From contig OX328123.1 of NCBI GenBank assembly GCA_946811695.1, positions 36,858,660 through 36,922,659 on the forward strand: a stretch of DNA of 64,000 bases, read 5' to 3'. Positions 9,890 through 20,437 of this stretch are shown here, in pieces (position 1 is the first letter of the stretch; every line of letters begins with the position of its first letter). This DNA is from Gonocerus acuteangulatus. Taxonomy: Eukaryota > Arthropoda > Insecta > Hemiptera > Coreidae. A model generated the notes under the pieces. The model made no database searches. It was not told where the DNA came from and saw nothing but the letters and a program-made list of their open reading frames with translations. The translations under genes and the position numbers were made by a program.

Positions 9890-12066
9890 AATGACTCAGT
9901 CGCGGAAGCGGACAGGAGGACGAATCTTGCGACACAGATGGGTTCGTCGCTCCACCGTGGTATAGTGCTCTTCCGCGGCGAGTCATTAGGAATTGGAGCA
10001 GTGCACTTTCCGATGTCGACGTTTTGGTTGGGCCAGAAAAATCGTTGCCCGATAAGCCGTCGCGATCCGCGAACACCTGGGTGGCTCATCCCATGGAGGC
10101 TCGCGACGCGCGCGTTCTGGAACATACGGTCGGGCCTTCTGAGTTGACGTCTCGCACAAGATAGGCTTGGTCACGTGAGGAAGTTCTATCCACTTTAATT
10201 GCAGCCGTGGATTCTTGAAAAGTTCTGGAATCGTAGTATCCTTGGCCTGTGCTTCCGCTATCGCTTCCATGTCATCGGGTCCGGTGATCTCCTCAACTCT
10301 CGAAAAAGCGTTGGCTACTTCGTTCTCCGAACAAGCTACATGGCGGATGTCGGTGGTGAACTGGATAATATAGTTTACCAACCGGATTCGCATGGGTGTG
10401 GAGGATTCGGGCTTCTGCTGGAATGCGAAAGTGAGGGGTTTATGGTCCGTCCATATGCAGAAATTCCGGCCTTCGATGTAGGGACGAAAATGCTTTATTG
10501 CCCGGTGAATGGCGAGGAGCTCTCGGTCGTACTTGGAATATGCACGTTGCGCTTTGTTGAGATTCCGAGAAAAAAATCCTAAGGGCTTCCAAGAATACGC
10601 ATCCTTCTGCTGAAGCACTGCACCCATCGCGATGTTCGACGCGTCGCAGGCCAGCACTAACTCCGCATTAGGGATAGGGTGAGCAAGGATGGCAGCTTTC
10701 CTGATAGCTTCGAAAGCCTTTATGCTATGTTCATTCCATGCGATCGGAGTCTTGTCTTTCTTCTTCGCTCCGGAAAGGTAGACGTTGAATGCTGCTTGAA
10801 GGGATGATGCATGGGGAATACAGCGCCTGTAGAAATTCACCATGCCTAGAAATCTTCGGAGGTCACTTACGGTTGCCGGGCGAGGATAGGTGGTAATAGC
10901 TTCGACCTTCTTAGGAAGAGCGGTGATTCCATGCTGGTTGACCTTGTGCCCGAGAAATTCGACTTCTTCCTTAGCGCTCACACATTTGGCCAGGTTGATG
11001 GTAAGGCCATGGTCTTGAAGGCAGGGGAAGACTTCTTCAAGGTGGATTTTGTGTTCTTCTTCGTCCTTAGATCCGATGCATATGTCGTCGATGAAGGGGA
11101 AAACAAAGCCAAACCTCGGTGTACGGCGTCGAAAAATCGCTGGAAGGTCTACGCTGCATTACGTAGGCCGAAACACATGCGAGTGAATTCAAAAAGGCCG
11201 AAGGGAGTTATAACCGCTGTCTTCGGAATATCCTCTTCGGCGATGGGGATTTGACAGTACGCCCTAGTGAGGTCGAGCTTGGTGAAGATCTTCTTTCCAT
11301 GGAGATTGATGTTAAAGTCCGCTATATTTGGAACTGCATAGCGGTCGGGAATGGTCTTCTCGTTCAGGCGCCGATAATCTCCGCAGGGTCTTATTCCCCC
11401 ATCCTTCTTCGGCACATCATGTAACGGGCTCGCCCATGAGCTCTTCGAAGGGCGGCACATGCCTTCTTCCATCATCTGCTCAAATTCCTTCTTGGTAGCC
11501 GCATAACTCTCAGGTGCAAGCCTTTGCCGCCACTGGTGGTCCGCGGGTCTCAATATGATGGACAACGGAATGGATGGGGTTCTTGGTGTAGACTGTCGGC
11601 CGGGTGATGCTTACGTACTTCTGAAGAAGATCCATGTACCATTCGCCTCGGGGAATCGAGTAGATGGTTGGTACAGGGACATCAGCTGGTCTCCCGCGAG
11701 ACGTCAAACCTGTAATCCGATCCACTAGTTGGCATCCGGCAAGATCCACCATAATCTTGTAATGGTAAAGGAGATCTGCTCCGATAATCGGCTGTCCTAC
11801 GTCTGCTACGATGAATCGCCAGTTGAATTTCCTTCGAAGGCCAAGGTCTAACTCAACTAGCTGATCTCCATAGGTGGGGATGGGTGTTTCGTTGGCAGCA
11901 AATAGGACGAATTCGCTAGCCATAGCTCGCTTTGTGCTCTTCACGGGGAGGATAGACACTGCTGCACCGTTGTCGACTAGATATCGCAGCTGGGACTTCC
12001 GATCTGTAAGAAATAGGCGGCGCTGGGGAGTATTAGCGACGGGTTCCGCCTCTGCCGTCGCTACTC
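9878..12066 (-). pseudogene. gypsy pol pseudogene (PR-RT-RNase H, integrase mostly deleted)
   Basis: Segments in order on the minus strand. Protease near 12000-11650: RYLVDNGAAVSILP and IIGADLLYHYK; the catalytic triplet is Asp-Asn-Gly instead of D[TS]G. RT near 11565-11000: [34 protein letters not shown] and the metal-binding box as FIDD (normally YVDD/YIDD). RNase H near 10700-10400: LACDASNIAMGAVLQQ, YDRELLAIHRAIKHF and WTDHKPL. Integrase: only the first part of the zinc-binding domain is left (SLHGMSHPG, RFFWPN). Lesions: a frameshift between PR and RT, a TAG after GLRNAA where Gln is usual, a further frameshift before FIDD, a one-base frameshift before SLHGMSHPG, and deletion of the rest of integrase. 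It cannot make a working polymerase. Confidence 0.9.
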
Positions 12067-12873
12067 TTAGTTTTCCTGAAGCTTAGGTGGGCTAGCAGAT
12101 TTCCAATCACAGGGTGATCTGCATTTAGTGGCCTTCTTACTAAACCGGACATGATAAAAGCAAAATCGGCGATTTTTACTTCTGCTTCGACTGCCACTCC
12201 GCTGCCTGTAGTCTTTCCGCTCTACAGATCTACTGCTTCGGGTCTCTAAAGCCGCGATTCGCTGGGTGAGTCGGTTCAAGGTTGCTAAGATAGATTCCAC
12301 GTCATAAGAATTTGGGACGGTCAGCTCCGCGATCCGGTCAGCTATCTCACTCAGTTTAAGCAAATCTGTGTGGTCAGTTGCCGCTAACGCTGCCTGCATG
12401 CCATTAGGTAAGGCCCTAACCCAGATATTCTTCAGAAGGTCTTCAGACACTTCGGATCCCCCTAACTCTCTAAGTTCGGTAAGAAACCGGGAAGGACGCC
12501 TATCGCCTAGCTGCTGGTCTTCCAGAAGTTTCCGGACCCGTACTCTATCCGATTGTCCATAACATTTAATAATACGGGCCTTAAGACACTCATAAGGGTT
12601 ATCTGCCGGCGGAGCTCTAATTAGATCGATAGTGTCCCTTATTGCTCCTCTATCAAGCTGGGCTACCGTTAACATAAATTTACGTGGCGAACCGGTGATT
12701 TTGTGAAGGTTAAAAATCGCTTCAGCTTGCAAGAAAAAAAATTCGGGATCTGATCTGCAAAAAGAGGGTAATTGAGCTCTCACAGTAAGCATGGAAGCCG
12801 ATTCAATCATCTGAGGGTCTAGAGATGGCTCTTGAAGGAGATCCTCAGGATTTTCATCGTCCATTTTGATCAA
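12067..12873 (-). CDS. gypsy gag-like protein (268 aa)
   Basis: Open 268-residue frame following the 5' LTR and leader. It is the capsid/nucleocapsid precursor of the retrotransposon. The N-terminal third is a capsid-like helical region (LPSFCRSDPEFFFLQAEAIF), the centre is helical with LEDQQLGDRRPSRFLTELRE, and the C-terminus is basic and ends in the atypical knuckle CFYHVRFSKKATKCRSPC, a spacing usual for mag-like gypsy gags. The protease frame overlaps its end in the -1 register. The frame is the only part of the element still open. The start was taken at MIKMDDENP, the first Met downstream of the primer-binding site. Confidence 0.85.
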   Translation of the reverse strand: MIKMDDENPEDLLQEPSLDPQMIESASMLTVRAQLPSFCRSDPEFFFLQAEAIFNLHKITGSPRKFMLTVAQLDRGAIRDTIDLIRAPPADNPYECLKARIIKCYGQSDRVRVRKLLEDQQLGDRRPSRFLTELRELGGSEVSEDLLKNIWVRALPNGMQAALAATDHTDLLKLSEIADRIAELTVPNSYDVESILATLNRLTQRIAALETRSSRSVERKDYRQRSGSRSRSKNRRFCFYHVRFSKKATKCRSPCDWKSASPPKLQEN

Positions 12874-12932
12874 ATCATAAGTTATATTTGAGTCCCTATT
12901 AAAATACGTGATTTTGTACTCACGTGAAAGAC

Positions 12933-12951
12933 GATCACGTCGGGGTCACCA
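12933..12951 (-). other. Primer-binding site of the gypsy element
   Basis: The minus-strand sequence TGGTGACCCCGACGTGATC lies immediately inside the 5' LTR, where a tRNA 3' end primes minus-strand synthesis. The sequence type is common in insect gypsy elements; I do not assign the tRNA. Confidence 0.65.
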
Positions 12952-12955
12952 CTTT

Positions 12956-13240
12956 TGCGTATTTATGCACGTAACAGTTAACAAATACACAAATAAAATT
13001 AAATTATGCGTATATTGTCTTTCACAGTAAATCACAAATTTTAATATTACAAAATGGCAGGAACGCTTATCATAGCAACCGACAATCATAACCAACTCTC
13101 GTAACCGTCTGAATAACCTAAGTCAGATTACCAGATGAATTTGTAACTAGCGAATGACTCGCTCGCGAACTATGCCCAATGAGCTCAATGTCAACTTCCG
13201 CTGACTTGAAGCAATAGTCCGCGAGCGCGTCACCGCTACA
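12956..13240 (-). repeat. 5' LTR (about 285 bp)
   Basis: Begins TGTAGCGG at 13240 and ends near ACGCA at 12956, beside the primer-binding site. The start is confirmed by the identical 42 bp at 9836-9877. The exact inner end is uncertain by a few bases because no complete second LTR is present. Confidence 0.75.
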
Positions 13241-13640
13241 CGTTTGTGATATTTGCAAATAGACGAGAACGCTTTTCAAGTTACTTTATAAATTATTTTC
13301 TAATTTGTAATGGAATTTTTGAGATTTTGTAATAAATGAAAAAGTCATACATAAGTCATTTTATTTCTCTTTCTTAGGGGCCCATATTACCAGGACGAAA
13401 AGATTTAATAGCAAATTGACATTCGTCAAATTTTTTTTTTCATATACTTAAAGCTACCGAAAAATATTCTTATTTTATAAGTAAGTTCACAAATAATTAT
13501 AGTTAATGCTAAGAACGAATATTCTAAAAAAAACTTAATAGGCAATTAGAAAGAAAGGGAAAAACAAATTGGGGGCTCATATTACCACCTACTCTTCTAT
13601 AAATATAAATATATATATATATAATGTTACTAAGGTATTC
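13241..13640. other. AT-rich spacer, nothing recognised
   Basis: Unique-looking AT-rich DNA with a T run near 13430 and two GGGGCCCATATTACCA/GGGGCTCATATTACCA words at 13377 and 13573. No coding signal. Confidence 0.5.
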
Positions 13641-13660
13641 TCCAGCGATCGGTTTTTCTG

Positions 13661-13700
13661 GGTGATATTTCGCAGGAATCCCATCCTGCTTCATCAGACC
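13661..13700 (-). ncRNA. Hammerhead ribozyme-like sequence with complete core
   Basis: On the minus strand: GGT (helix I, 13700-13698), CTGATGA (13697-13691), A, stem II GCAGGA/TCCTGC (13689-13684 with 13677-13672, loop TGGGAT), GAAA (13671-13668), the self-complementary ATAT for helix III (13668-13665), C as the cleavage base (13664), then ACC (13663-13661) pairing with the first GGT. Every conserved core position is present. A very short palindromic helix III is the known layout of the dimer-active hammerheads carried by Penelope-like retroelements. Helix I is only 3 bp before mismatches. No Penelope reverse transcriptase is seen beside it. Cleavage is inferred from sequence only. The second copy is at 50175-50214. 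Confidence 0.6.
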
Positions 13701-13998
13701 GTTCTTCATGTTTTTTTCTTTTCGACTTTTTTGTTTGTTATTTTATAATAATAACCTTTTAAATTTTAAAATTATTTTGATATATGGCTATTTACAGATG
13801 TACATATCTTGAATCGACGCCTCTTGACACTGCGTGGAGCCGATGGAACTATTTGACGGTTTTTAGCGCGGTTCCTCCCTCCCCCATAGGGAGGAACCCC
13901 GTTTATAAGGTTGATACAATGAAACAATCCGGAAGTGCCGACAAGTAAATTTCGCGTTTCAGAACCCCTAGAGACCGAAAATAACGGTGGTTCAAATT

Positions 13999-14063
<65 letters not shown>

Positions 14064-14387
14064 GTATATATATATATATATTTGTCTGTTCGCTCATTTC
14101 TGGCTTCCCTGATGGTCCGATTTTGATGAAATTTAGTACAAAAATCTGTCGTCCAATTTGAAAGGTCAAGTTCGTTAACCAGCAAAATCCGCCCACTGGA
14201 AGATGGCGTTTGGGGCGAAATTCGCGCAAAAAAATCGTAACGCTTACGTTTTTAGCGCGGTTCCTCCCTCCCCCCATAGGGAGGAACCCCGCTTATAAGG
14301 TTGATACAATGAAACAAGCCGGAAGTGCCGACTAGAAAATTTCGCGTTTCAGAACCCCTAGAGACCGAAAATAACGGTGGTATAATT

Positions 14388-14444
<57 letters not shown>

Positions 14445-16972
14445 TTATTTATATATATACATATATATATTTGTCTGTTCGCTCTCTAAATAGAAGACGA
14501 ATGGTCCGATTTTGATGAAATTTGGTACAAAAATCTGTCGTCCAATTTGAAAGGTCAAGTTCGTTAACCAGCAAAATCCGCCCACTGGAAGATGGCGTTT
14601 GGGGCGAAATTCGCGTAGAAAAAATCGTAACGCTTACGTTTTTGAGTTCATAAGCTTGTAAGTACTCGTTTTATAGGCTTCTTGGGCTAGAAAAACGAAT
14701 GAAGCCATTTTCAAGGCGATAGCTTTAACCGTTGTCGAGAAAATTGGAAAAATAGTTTTTGAATACCGTTTTTGGTTTGGGTACTTAGAATAACGGGATT
14801 CAGTTGAAACATTATCTGCATGTTCTACTTTCATTAAAACTAATATGTTGAAAGTTATGTTACGTTTGGAGTTAAGGAAGGGTTAGAATAAAATATTTTA
14901 TGAACAGACATGAAAAGTTTTGGAAACTTCGTATACTTTCATTAATATCTCGAACACGGTTGGGAAATCGTGGTAAGTGGATTGAAACTATTTGAAAGCT
15001 TACTAAATTCTCTACAAAAATGATTCTAAAACTATTTTTGATTAGGTTATGTCAATCGGAGAAATAAGTGCTAAAAACTTCAAATACGTCTGTTTTGTTC
15101 TTATGAACGGGTTTTTGTTGTTCTTTTTGTAATTTTTGTCTCTTTCCCTTGGTTTTTTATTGCTTTTTATTTTTGTAATTTCTTATGTTGTATTTGTAAG
15201 GAAAATGTATGTGTGTGTAAAACAGGATAGGTAAAATGAGACCAATTTTCTGTTGTCAGAAATAATGAAAAGTTTTGGGAACTTCGTATAATTTCTTAAT
15301 ATCTCGAAAACCGTTGACAATCTTGGGAAGCGAAAGGTTACCATTCGAAAGCTTACTAAATGGTCTACAAAAAAGGTTCTAAAGAAAGTTTTTAATAAGC
15401 GATGTCAATCGGATAAATAAGTGCTTAAACTTTGAAGTAATTGATTTTCTTTATTCGAACGGTTCTTTTTGTCTTTGATTTTGGTACTTCGAATTATGGG
15501 ATTCAGTTGAAACATTTTCTGCATGTTCTAATTTCATCAAAACTAGTATGCTGAAAATTTACTTACGTTTGGAGTTAAGGAAGGGTTAAATTAAAATAAT
15601 TTATTAATAGAGATGAAAAGCTTTGGAAACTTCGTATACTTTCCTTAATATCTCGAAAACGGTTGAGAATCTTGGTAAACGAATGGTTACCATTCGAAAG
15701 CTTACTAAATGCTCTAGAAAGCAGGTCCTGAAGAAAGTTTTGATTAGGCGATGTCAAATGGAGAAATAAGTACATATAACTTAGAAGTTTGATAAACGAT
15801 AATTGATTTCGTTTATTTATACGGTTCTTTTTGTCTGTTTTTATTTCTTGTTATTTTGTTATTGCTTCTAGTAGGAGGATGTATTTCTCAATAAAACAGG
15901 GGAATAAATACAAATTCTTTGAACCTGTAACAGAACTGAAAACGTAGGGTCAGTCCGGGTCGAGGTAGTACGCCGGTTCAGGTAGGCTTTTATTGCACTT
16001 CATAAATCAAGATTCATTGTTCTCATCAAGCATTCTAGGACAGCTGACAGTTACCTTTACCTGTAGGAAGTCATGCAGCCAAATTCTATACTAGAAATAT
16101 AATTATATTTTGTGGTTGTATGTGGCCGTAGTTCAATAAAAAATAACACTACTTTCTCATTTTCATGTACAATTTTATTTTGTTTAATTGCATTTAAAAG
16201 TAAAATCGATATGTTAGCACTGCAAGTTAAGTAAATTAGAAATATATTCGTAGAAGAGTCTTCGTAGACCGAAACTTGGGACGGCAGAAAGAGTAATTTC
16301 TGCTTAGGATAGTTTCATCCCTAGCCGAAAATCTTGTTTTTTTTTTCATATTTGTTTACATTAGGAATGATCCAAACAAAGTAATAACTGTTTCTATTCT
16401 AAGTCTACAAAATAACACTAGGGATATGAATGGAACCGCGCTAAGATGACGCAGTTCCTGCGAGTCGGACTTTTTTGGTTTGGGTACTTAGAATTACGGG
16501 ATTCAGTTGAAACATTATCTGCATGTTCTACTTTCATTAAAACTAATATGTTGAAAGTTTTGTTACGTTTGGAGTTAAGGAAGGGTTAGAATAAAATATT
16601 TTATGAACAGACATGAAAAGTTTTGGGAACTTCGTATACTTTCATTAATATCTCGAACACGGCTGGGATATCGTGGTAAGTGGATAGAAACTATTTGAAA
16701 GCTTACTAAATTCTCTACAAAAAAGATTCTAAAACTATTTTTGATTAGGTTATGTCAATCGGAGAAATAAGTGCTTAAAACTTCAAATACGTCTGTTTTG
16801 TTCTTATGAACGGGTTTTAGCGCGGTTCCTCCCTCCCCCATAGGGAGGAACCCCGCTTATAAGGTTGATACAATGAAACAATCCGGAAGTGCCGACTAGA
16901 AAATTTTGCGTTTCAGAACCCCTAGAAACCGAAAATAACGGTGGTTCAAATTTGTATATATATATATGTATA

Positions 16973-17029
<57 letters not shown>

Positions 17030-18273
17030 CTGTTCGCTCTCTAAATAGAAGACGAATGGTCCGATTTTGATGAAATTTGGTACAAAAATCTGTCGTCCAA
17101 TTTGAAAGGTCAAGTTCGTTAACCAGCAAAATCCGCCCACTGGAAGATGGCGTTTGGGGCGAAATTCGCGCAAAAAAAATCGTAACGCTTACGTTTTTGA
17201 GTTCATAAGCTTGTAAGGACTCTTTTTATATGCCTCTTGGGCTAGGAAAACGAATGAAACCATTTTCAAGGCGATAGCTTTAACCGTTTTCGAGAAAATT
17301 GGAAAAATAGTTTTTGAATACCGTTTTTGGTTTGGGTACTTAGAATCACGGGATTCAGTTGAAACATTATCTGCATGTTCTTCTTTCATTAAAACTAATA
17401 TGTTGAAAGTTTTGTTACGTTTGGAGTTAAGGAAGGGTTAGAATAAAATATTTTATTAACAGACATGAAAAGTTGTGGGAACTTTGTATACTTTCATTAA
17501 TATCTCGAACACGGTTGGGAAATCGTGGTAAGTAGATAGAAGCTATTTGAAAGCTTACTAAAGTTTCTACAAAAAAGATTCTAAAACTATTTTTGATTAG
17601 GTTATGTCAATCGGAGAAATAAGTGCTTAAATCTTCAAATACGTCTGTTTTTTTCTTATGAACGGGTTTTTGTCGTTCTTTTTGTAATTTTTGTCTCTTT
17701 CCCTAGGTTTTTTATTGCTTTTTATTTTTGTAATTTCTTATGTTGGGAAAATGTATTTGTATGTAAAACAGGATAGGAAAAATGAGACCAATTTTCTGTT
17801 GCTAGAAATAATGCAAATTTTGGGAACTTTGTATACTTCCATTAATATCTTGAAAACGATTGAAAATCTTGGGAAGGTTACCATTCGAAAGCTTACTAAA
17901 TGGTCTACAAAAAAGGTTTTGAGGAAAGTTTTGAATAAGCGATGTCAATCGGATGAAATAAGTGCTTAAACTTTGAAGTAATTGATTTCGTTTATTTCAT
18001 ACGATTCTTTTGGTCTGTTTTTATTCCTATTTTTTCATTTCTTATGGTTGGATAATGTATTTGACAATAAAACAGATTAATTAAAATAAGAAAAACAATT
18101 CATTGTTAGAAATATATCAGGCTGTACCGTATGAAATGTCAGTTTTGGATTTGCCGATTTCCTTCAAATGTCTTGAAACTGTCGAGGCTCCTAATCCGAG
18201 TTCTTTGGCATATTCCCTATTGTTTGCTATTGCTTATAGTAGTCAAATGTATTTGCCAATAACACAGGATACG

Positions 18274-18325
18274 GGCGCTAATGACCCAGAAGTAGATGCG
18301 CCCTAAAAAAAAAAAACAAAAAAAA
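18274..18325 (+). mobile_element. 5'-truncated SINE with 10-bp target duplication
   Basis: GGCGCTAATGACCCAGAAG, then GATGCGCCC and an A-rich tail, between the direct repeats ACAGGATACG at 18264-18273 and 18326-18335. Inserted in the internal module of B3. The copy-2 counterpart is at 54776-54827. Confidence 0.85.
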
Positions 18326-19660
18326 ACAGGATACGTAAAATTAGAATATTTTATTTTTGCGGAATCTTGGGATTCTCAGATCCCGTATGAATATCTATTA
18401 GGCCCTCTTCGTATATTTTCATTAATATCTCAAAAAGGGTTAGGAAATCGTGGAAAAATGTTTTGAAGAAATGTTTGATGGGGTCGTCACATTAGGAGAA
18501 ATAAGTGCTTAAAACTTAGTTAGTTAGTTTCGTTTATTTAAACGGATCTATTTGTGTGTTTCCCGCAGTTTTTTCACTGCTCGTCATTTTTGTAATTTCT
18601 TATAGTAGTCAAATGTATTTGTCAGTAAACAGGATACGTATAATTAGAAGCAATATTTTGTTTGTTAGAATTCGAAGATGCCGTACGAATATCTAGATAT
18701 TACCTGTGGGTTAATATGTTTTTTGAGTTGAAGCTTTAAAGCCTCAACAGGAATATTTGTGTAATCACCCTTCACAGTTAATTTATTAGAATCATGAGTG
18801 ACCGTTTTTGTGTTACAACTAACAATCTTTGAAAACGAAGTTTAACTATCCTTGTTATTGTTATTTGCCTTCTGTTTGGCCGAAATTTTCTATTCGTGGT
18901 GTAATTCTCCTTGAATTTTTTGACTAGATCAAGAACCTATTTTAAGCACTCTTAAATTCCTTAATTTAATTCAGGAAGTTTATCAAGCTTGACATAATCA
19001 CTTTTGGGTTAATACGGGTGGTCTATACCGAGTCCTTTGTTTGTAAACACAAAGAGCTTTCTGAGTAACGGTAAAGGGCAGTAAAAGTATATGACGACTA
19101 CCTGGAAGTAGACCCTGCATACAGAGAATTGCAATACGAGACCTCATTCATTCTTTCACCAGCTACCGTGTAACACCTTAGATCTGTTTATATTGTTTTA
19201 CTCAGTGTGAACAAGTGTTGAAAGTGCCTAAAATTTTATATTTTTATTCCTTGTTATTTTTTAATTGCTTAGAGTTGGATAATGTATTTGAAAATAAAAC
19301 AGGTTAAGAAAAATAAGAAATCAATTTAATGTTAGAGATATGGATTTCCAAGATTTAGCTTTTCAACTGCCTAGCGTCCTTCCTAGGGAGGGTTGTTTGT
19401 CTTTGAATTTGGTACTTAGAATTATGGGATACAGTTGAAACATTTTCTGCGTGTTCGAATTTCATCAACACTAATATGTTGAAATTTTTGTTACGTTTAG
19501 GGTAAAGGAAGAGTTAGAATAAAATATTTTATTAACAGACAAAAAAAGTTTTGGTAACTTTGTATACTTTCGTTAGTATCTCGAAAACCGTTGACAATCT
19601 TGTGAAGCGGAAGATTACCATTCGAAAGCTTACTAAATGCTCTACAAAAAAGGTTCTGTA

Positions 19661-19905
19661 CATGGACGTATATAAAAACAATTTCGGGGGGGGGGGGGCT
19701 GAGACCATTTCCAGGGTATGGAATACTAAATATTTAGAGCTTGGAATAGTTTTAGGCAACTAAAACGCTATTACACGTAAAATAAAATATGTTTTATGAA
19801 CTAAGTGATCTTATTTAATTTATTTTTAAGGGTTTTACGAGAAGTTTTCATCATTAATTCAAAATTTCGGGACAGGGCTGCAGCCCCCCCTCATATAAGC
19901 CCATG
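19661..19905 (+). mobile_element. hAT-like miniature element, family D, copy D1
   Basis: Terminal inverted repeats CATGGACGTATAT and ATATAAGCCCATG surround about 245 bp of AT-rich sequence with G-run and C-run inner borders. Left flank GTTCTGTA and right flank CTTCTGTA match at 7 of 8 bases, as expected for an 8-bp target duplication. No coding capacity. Counterpart at 56168-56412. Confidence 0.7.
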
Positions 19906-20212
19906 CTTCTGTACCCTCTAGAAAGGCTTTATTAAGCATATTTTGTATTGATTTATAGAGCTTTGCTTTAGAATGAGAGCCCGATTGTGTAATTTCCGCA
20001 TCTGTGTAAAAGTTAATTACTGTCGGTGTCCCTGACGCCTTAATATCACTTTTATTCGAGATATTCGAGAGGATTTTGACAATTTTCACGAGATATATAA
20101 AAAAAAATAAGTTTATTTCTTTTCTAAGCTTATCAAATGGCTCTAGGGACATGAACGGAACCGCGCTAAGATGCTGCAGTTCCTGCGAGTCGGACTTTTT
20201 GTCGTTCTTTTT

Positions 20213-20366
20213 AGCGCGGTTCCTCCCTCCCCCATAGGGAGGGACCCCGCTTATAGGGTTGGTACAATGAAACAAACTGGAAGTGCCGACTAGAAAATTT
20301 CGCGTTTCAGAACCCCTAGAGACCGAAAATAACGGTGGTTAAAATTTGTATATATATATATGTATA

Positions 20367-20437
<71 letters not shown>

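Larger units (their letters stand above)
9836..13240 (-). mobile_element. Decayed Ty3/gypsy (mag-like) LTR retrotransposon
   Basis: On the minus strand, right to left: 5' LTR (13240-12956), primer-binding site, gag, protease, reverse transcriptase, RNase H, integrase remnant, polypurine tract, and the first 42 bp of the 3' LTR. Family knowledge: this order and the CFYH...C...C gag knuckle are typical of mag-type gypsy elements of insects. The element is dead: most of integrase is deleted, pol has several frameshifts and a stop, and the 3' LTR is truncated. There is no env. The same copy, with the same lesions, recurs at 46350-49754, so this is one insertion that was duplicated. Confidence 0.9.
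16819..20195 (+). mobile_element. Family B element B3
   Basis: A complete element with 5' hairpin at 16819, (TA)n at 16955-17025, and 3' end CGGAC at 20195. The flanks CTTATGAACGGGTTTT and TTTTTGTCGTTC join into the uninterrupted target seen at 17656-17685. It contains several copies of an internal module (TTTATTCCTTGTTATTTTTT, ATAATGTATTTG, AAAACAGG, GAAAGCTTACTAAATG), a truncated SINE and a hAT-like insert. Confidence 0.8.

Noticed and set aside
10199..10582. 127-residue plus-strand open frame (and 10931-11254, 11874-12086)
   Set aside because: Antisense shadows of the gypsy pol and gag coding sequence; no domain.
13935..14126. Open frames made of Tyr-Ile repeats in the (TA)n tracts (also at 7160, 20339, 29378, 50417 and elsewhere)
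   Set aside because: They are translations of TA microsatellites, occur on both strands and change length with the tract; they are not genes.
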